A stretch of DNA of 31,041 bases. It comes from a virus. Shown one piece after another: positions 27,896-31,041 of this stretch. Below the pieces are notes generated by a model, which saw only the letters and a program-made list of their open reading frames with translations, was not told the DNA's origin and made no database searches. Location: IMG/VR virus record IMGVR_UViG_3300010885_050382, positions 1-31,041 of that record. The stretch is one strand, 5' to 3'. How positions within the stretch are numbered: the first letter of the stretch is position 1; each line of letters opens with the position of its first letter. The position numbers and the translations under genes were made by a program.

Positions 27896-29233
27896 ATGGC
27901 AGTAACAAACTTCTCCCCTCTCCTGGGCCTTGCATTGCCTACAACAGGCGATCTATCAGGCACATGGGGCACCACGGTCAATGACGCTATCACCAGTTTG
28001 ATTGACTCAGCGGTTGCTGGCACTACTACGCTTTCTGCGGATGCAGATGTCACGCTATCCACGACCAACGGCGCAGCTAATCAAGCACGTAACGCGGTCA
28101 TTTTGTGGACAGCCAGCAACGGCGCAACTACCCGCAACATCACGGCTCCCGCGCAAAGTAAAGCCTATTTGGTCATCAATGCAGGTACTGGCTCTGTTGT
28201 TATCCGAGGCTCCGGCCCCACAACAGGCGTTACGGTTGCCTCTGGCGTTCGCGCCTTGGTGGCATGGAACGGTTCTGATTTTGTGAAAATTGTCAGTAAT
28301 CCGGTAGGCCTGACAACGGACGTATCGGGCATATTGCCTATTGCCAACGGCGGTACGGGAACAACTTCTACCACGTTTACAAATCTGGCCACCAACGTAA
28401 CAGGTACATTGCCTATTGCCAACGGCGGTACAAATGCAACAACAGCGGCCGCGGCACGTACCAGCTTAGGGGCAACAACGCTAGGTGCTAATGTATTTAC
28501 GATCACCAATCCTAGCGCAATAACTTTTCCTCAATTTAACGCAGACAACACGGTTTCAGCTTTGGATGCAGCAAGTTTCCGGACAGCAATTGGTGCGGGT
28601 TCGGGAACAGGTACAGTGACAAGCGTTGCGGCAACAGTCCCAAGCATCTTCAGTATTGCTGGTAGCCCAATCACCACCAGCGGTACATTGGCGATAACGT
28701 ACTCTGGCACTGCTTTACCAATTGCCAACGGCGGCACTGGAGCAACCACCCTAGCAGGGGCCAACATTGCTGTTGTCAATGTTGCCAACACCTTCACAGG
28801 CACACAGACATTTGCAGGAACATCCTCAAATCTGGCAGAAATCCTGACCAACGCAGCAGAGATAGCAACAATATCGGCTACAGCAGCCACTGGCACGATT
28901 AACTACGATGTCACCACCCAGTCTGTTCTGTACTACACAACGTCCGCAAGTGCTAACTGGACTGTCAACTTCAGAGCGTCAAGCGGTACATCACTGAACA
29001 CCGCCATGACCACGGGCCAGTCTGTGACTGCGGCTTTCTTGGTTACGCAAGGCGCTACGGCCTATTACAACAACGTGGTTCAGGTAGATGGCTCAACGGT
29101 GACCCCGAAGTATCAGGGCGGCACAGCGTATGCGGCTGGCAATGCAAGTTCAGTTGACGTGTATATGTACACCATCATCAAAACGGGCAATGCGGCATTT
29201 ACTGTGTTTACTTCACAAACCAAGTTTGCTTAA
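27896..29233 (+). CDS. Tail fibre protein
   Basis: 445 residues, ATG at 27896 with AAAGGACATTGAT upstream. The N-terminal part (FSPLLGLALPTTGDLSGTWGTTVNDAITSLI...VILWTASNG...ITAPAQSKAYLVINAGTGSVVIRGSG) is a virion-binding fibre domain common in environmental phages. The middle has three LPIANGGT units (about residues 147, 172 and 273), typical of fibre shafts; two share an identical 23-base DNA segment. The C-terminus is beta-rich and would contact the host surface or a further fibre subunit. Confidence 0.8.
   Translation: MAVTNFSPLLGLALPTTGDLSGTWGTTVNDAITSLIDSAVAGTTTLSADADVTLSTTNGAANQARNAVILWTASNGATTRNITAPAQSKAYLVINAGTGSVVIRGSGPTTGVTVASGVRALVAWNGSDFVKIVSNPVGLTTDVSGILPIANGGTGTTSTTFTNLATNVTGTLPIANGGTNATTAAAARTSLGATTLGANVFTITNPSAITFPQFNADNTVSALDAASFRTAIGAGSGTGTVTSVAATVPSIFSIAGSPITTSGTLAITYSGTALPIANGGTGATTLAGANIAVVNVANTFTGTQTFAGTSSNLAEILTNAAEIATISATAATGTINYDVTTQSVLYYTTSASANWTVNFRASSGTSLNTAMTTGQSVTAAFLVTQGATAYYNNVVQVDGSTVTPKYQGGTAYAAGNASSVDVYMYTIIKTGNAAFTVFTSQTKFA
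28334..28431 (+). repeat. Two identical 23-base fibre repeats
   Basis: The segment TTGCCTATTGCCAACGGCGG plus TAC occurs at 28334-28356 and 28409-28431; a diverged third copy (ATTGCCAACGGCGG) is at 28721-28734. All encode the LPIANGGT motif in the same frame. Confidence 0.85.
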
Positions 29234-29242
29234 AGGACAACC

Positions 29243-31041
29243 ATGCCACTAGTAAAAACAAGGGGTGCGGCATCCGCCCAAGGTTTTGGTGAGTTTGCAC
29301 AGGCATCTGCTGTCAACTACATTGAGGATGTGTTCAGCACATGGCTTTATACGGGCACAGGCGCAGCGCAGACTGTCACTAACGGGATTGATTTATCTAC
29401 CAAGGGTGGTTTGGTTTGGGTTAAAGATAGGTCACAGGGGTATAGCCATATCTTGGTTGATACTGCCCGTGGTATTTCATCTGGACTTAGCACAGACACA
29501 ACGGGTGCGGCTGGTGGGTCTGGTGGTTTTACATCTTTTGACACTACTGGTTTTAGTTTTGGCAGTGGTTTTGGTATTCGTAACAATAGCGGTGACAACT
29601 ACGTCTCATGGACATTCCGCAAGCAGCCAAAGTTCTTTGATGTTGTGACTTACACGGGTAATGGTGCTTCAACTAGATATATCTCCCACGATTTAGGGGC
29701 AAAACCAGGGATGATTATTATCAAGTGTACGAATAACGCATCAAATTGGCCAGTGGGTTTTGGAAATTCAATCGCATATTTATACTTAAACAGCACCGCT
29801 GCATCCCCCCAACTAAGTGACGGGTATGTTGAGAATTATTATTCAACAGCCACATCGTTTCTTGTAGACCAAGGTAATGGTACATCTGGACCCGGGGGTG
29901 GGGACGTTAATCTTAGTGGCCGAACCTACGTAGCCTACCTATTCGCCCACAACGCAGGCGGCTTTGGTTTGACGGGTACGGACAATGTGATTTCGTGCGG
30001 GTCTTCTGTTGGAGATGCAAGCGGCAACTGGACAAGCACACTTGGATACGAGCCTCAATGGGTATTGTGGAAACCGGCTTCTACTTCTGGCTTTTGGGAA
30101 ATTACCGACAATATGCGTGGCTTTTCACTTTCAAATAGTCAACGCCTTTACCCAAATCTTCCAAACGCAGAAGCAAGCGCTGGTGGCCCTTACTTAGTTC
30201 CTAACGCTACAGGTTTTAGTATGGTCGGAAGTGCTGTTTCCCTTGGTACAACAGTCATCTACGTAGCTATTCGCCGTGGCCCGATGAAAGTGCCTACGCT
30301 GGGTACGAGTGTGTACAACGCAGTTCCATATACGGGCGATGGTACGGATAACAGGCAGATAACAGGCGCTGGATTTCCACCGGACTTAGTCATTCCCGAG
30401 GGTCTCAATAGTGCTTCTTATGGAGCGAGATATGTATATGACCGACTCCGTGGCCCCACACAGGCGGGTTTGGCCACTGATAGAACAGATGGAGATACGA
30501 CAGGGCCAAATGTATTGAACTCATTTGATATGAATGGGATGACGATCTCATGGCCTAGTAATGGGCGAACTAATCAAAACGGAGGGACATACGCAGGCTA
30601 CATGTTCAAACGAGCGCCCAGTTTTCTTGATGAGGTTTGCTATGCGGGACAAAATTCTGCGCCACTTACTAATTCGCACAACCTTGGCGTTACCCCTGAG
30701 TTAGCAATAATCAAAAACAGAACTACTGCCACGGACTGGCTTGTACAGACGCAAATTACAGGACTTGGTAATTACTTGAATCTGAATACTGTTTATGCGC
30801 TGTCGTCTGCGGCTTACTTTATTACAGCATGGACAAGTACCACATTCACACTGTCCAACGGTATTACAGCCACGAATACACTGGGGAGTAATTACGTCGC
30901 CTACCTCTTTGCAACTTGCCCCGGTGTTTCCAAAGTAGGCAGTTACACAGGTAACGGCACAACCCAGACAATCAATTGCGGTTTTACAGGCGGTGCAAGA
31001 TTTGTTCTTATCAAGCGTACAGATGATTCTGGTGGTTGGTA
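29243..31041 (+). CDS. Large repeat-containing fibre protein (3' end outside the window)
   Basis: Open from the ATG at 29243 (AAAGGACAACC upstream) to the window end: 599 codons without a stop. Starts MPLVKTRGAASAQGFGEFAQ. At least five repeats of a lectin-like unit are seen, each near the pattern YVAYLFA/YVAIRR, then YTGNG/YTGDG, then a strand ending in IIIK/LIIPE/AIIK/VLIK, beginning near residues 120, 229, 338, 450 and 551. This DUF7483-like pattern (from memory) occurs in host-recognition fibres. It probably binds the bacterial surface. Completeness cannot be judged. Confidence 0.8.
   Translation, partial: MPLVKTRGAASAQGFGEFAQASAVNYIEDVFSTWLYTGTGAAQTVTNGIDLSTKGGLVWVKDRSQGYSHILVDTARGISSGLSTDTTGAAGGSGGFTSFDTTGFSFGSGFGIRNNSGDNYVSWTFRKQPKFFDVVTYTGNGASTRYISHDLGAKPGMIIIKCTNNASNWPVGFGNSIAYLYLNSTAASPQLSDGYVENYYSTATSFLVDQGNGTSGPGGGDVNLSGRTYVAYLFAHNAGGFGLTGTDNVISCGSSVGDASGNWTSTLGYEPQWVLWKPASTSGFWEITDNMRGFSLSNSQRLYPNLPNAEASAGGPYLVPNATGFSMVGSAVSLGTTVIYVAIRRGPMKVPTLGTSVYNAVPYTGDGTDNRQITGAGFPPDLVIPEGLNSASYGARYVYDRLRGPTQAGLATDRTDGDTTGPNVLNSFDMNGMTISWPSNGRTNQNGGTYAGYMFKRAPSFLDEVCYAGQNSAPLTNSHNLGVTPELAIIKNRTTATDWLVQTQITGLGNYLNLNTVYALSSAAYFITAWTSTTFTLSNGITATNTLGSNYVAYLFATCPGVSKVGSYTGNGTTQTINCGFTGGARFVLIKRTDDSGGW

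Noticed and set aside
1-31041. tRNA genes, insertion sequences, integrase or attachment sites
   Set aside because: None was found by eye; no cloverleaf-like sequence, transposase motif or tyrosine/serine recombinase motif was seen.

Overview
The window is part of the genome of a tailed double-stranded DNA phage (Caudoviricetes). Evidence is a family A DNA polymerase C-terminus, both terminase subunits, portal, scaffold, a probable capsid decoration protein, major capsid protein, head-to-tail adaptors and fibre genes, densely packed and often overlapping by 1-17 bases. No integrase, excisionase or other lysogeny gene is seen. Adaptors of the P22 gp4 and SU10 type, followed directly by fibres with no tape measure or sheath, suggest a short-tailed (podovirus-like) particle. 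The sequence is moderately GC-rich and several proteins resemble environmental phages of Proteobacteria. The host is an inference only.

Layout. (1) 1-170: end of a rightward replication block (DNA polymerase) and a strong hairpin terminator. (2) 168-5423: a leftward operon of about fifteen small genes with stop-start overlaps. It includes a DUF6378-like protein, a Cro-like repressor and a Mom-like DNA modification enzyme, and reads from a promoter near 5465-5494. (3) 5424-5842: AT-rich divergent control region. (4) 5843-7144: a small rightward protein, terminase small subunit and a PD-(D/E)XK nuclease. (5) 7145-11640: an island of small early-type genes. Several are headed by a sigma70-like promoter, a hairpin at the predicted 5' end of the mRNA, and a near-identical initiation box (AAAGGATAGAG). 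It includes NinX/DUF2591 and DUF932 proteins and ends in a palindrome-rich non-coding region. (6) 11892-22069: head module: large terminase, a lytic transglycosylase fused to a large polyvalent-like protein, portal, a GroES co-chaperonin, scaffold, decoration and capsid proteins. (7) 22086-31041: a terminator/promoter composite, small virion proteins, a holin- or spanin-like membrane protein, adaptors and repeat-rich fibre genes. The last gene runs off the end.

How it works together. The leftward operon and the promoter-hairpin cassettes look like early genes read by host RNA polymerase (repressor, DNA protection, host interaction). The head and tail genes use ordinary AAGGAG ribosome sites and read rightward as a late block. 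The phage brings its own co-chaperonin next to scaffold and capsid genes, which suggests capsid folding through host GroEL. The least explained parts are the repeated promoter-hairpin cassettes and the mutually exclusive hairpins built from GATAG/CTATC units at 9945-10002 and 11480-11640.
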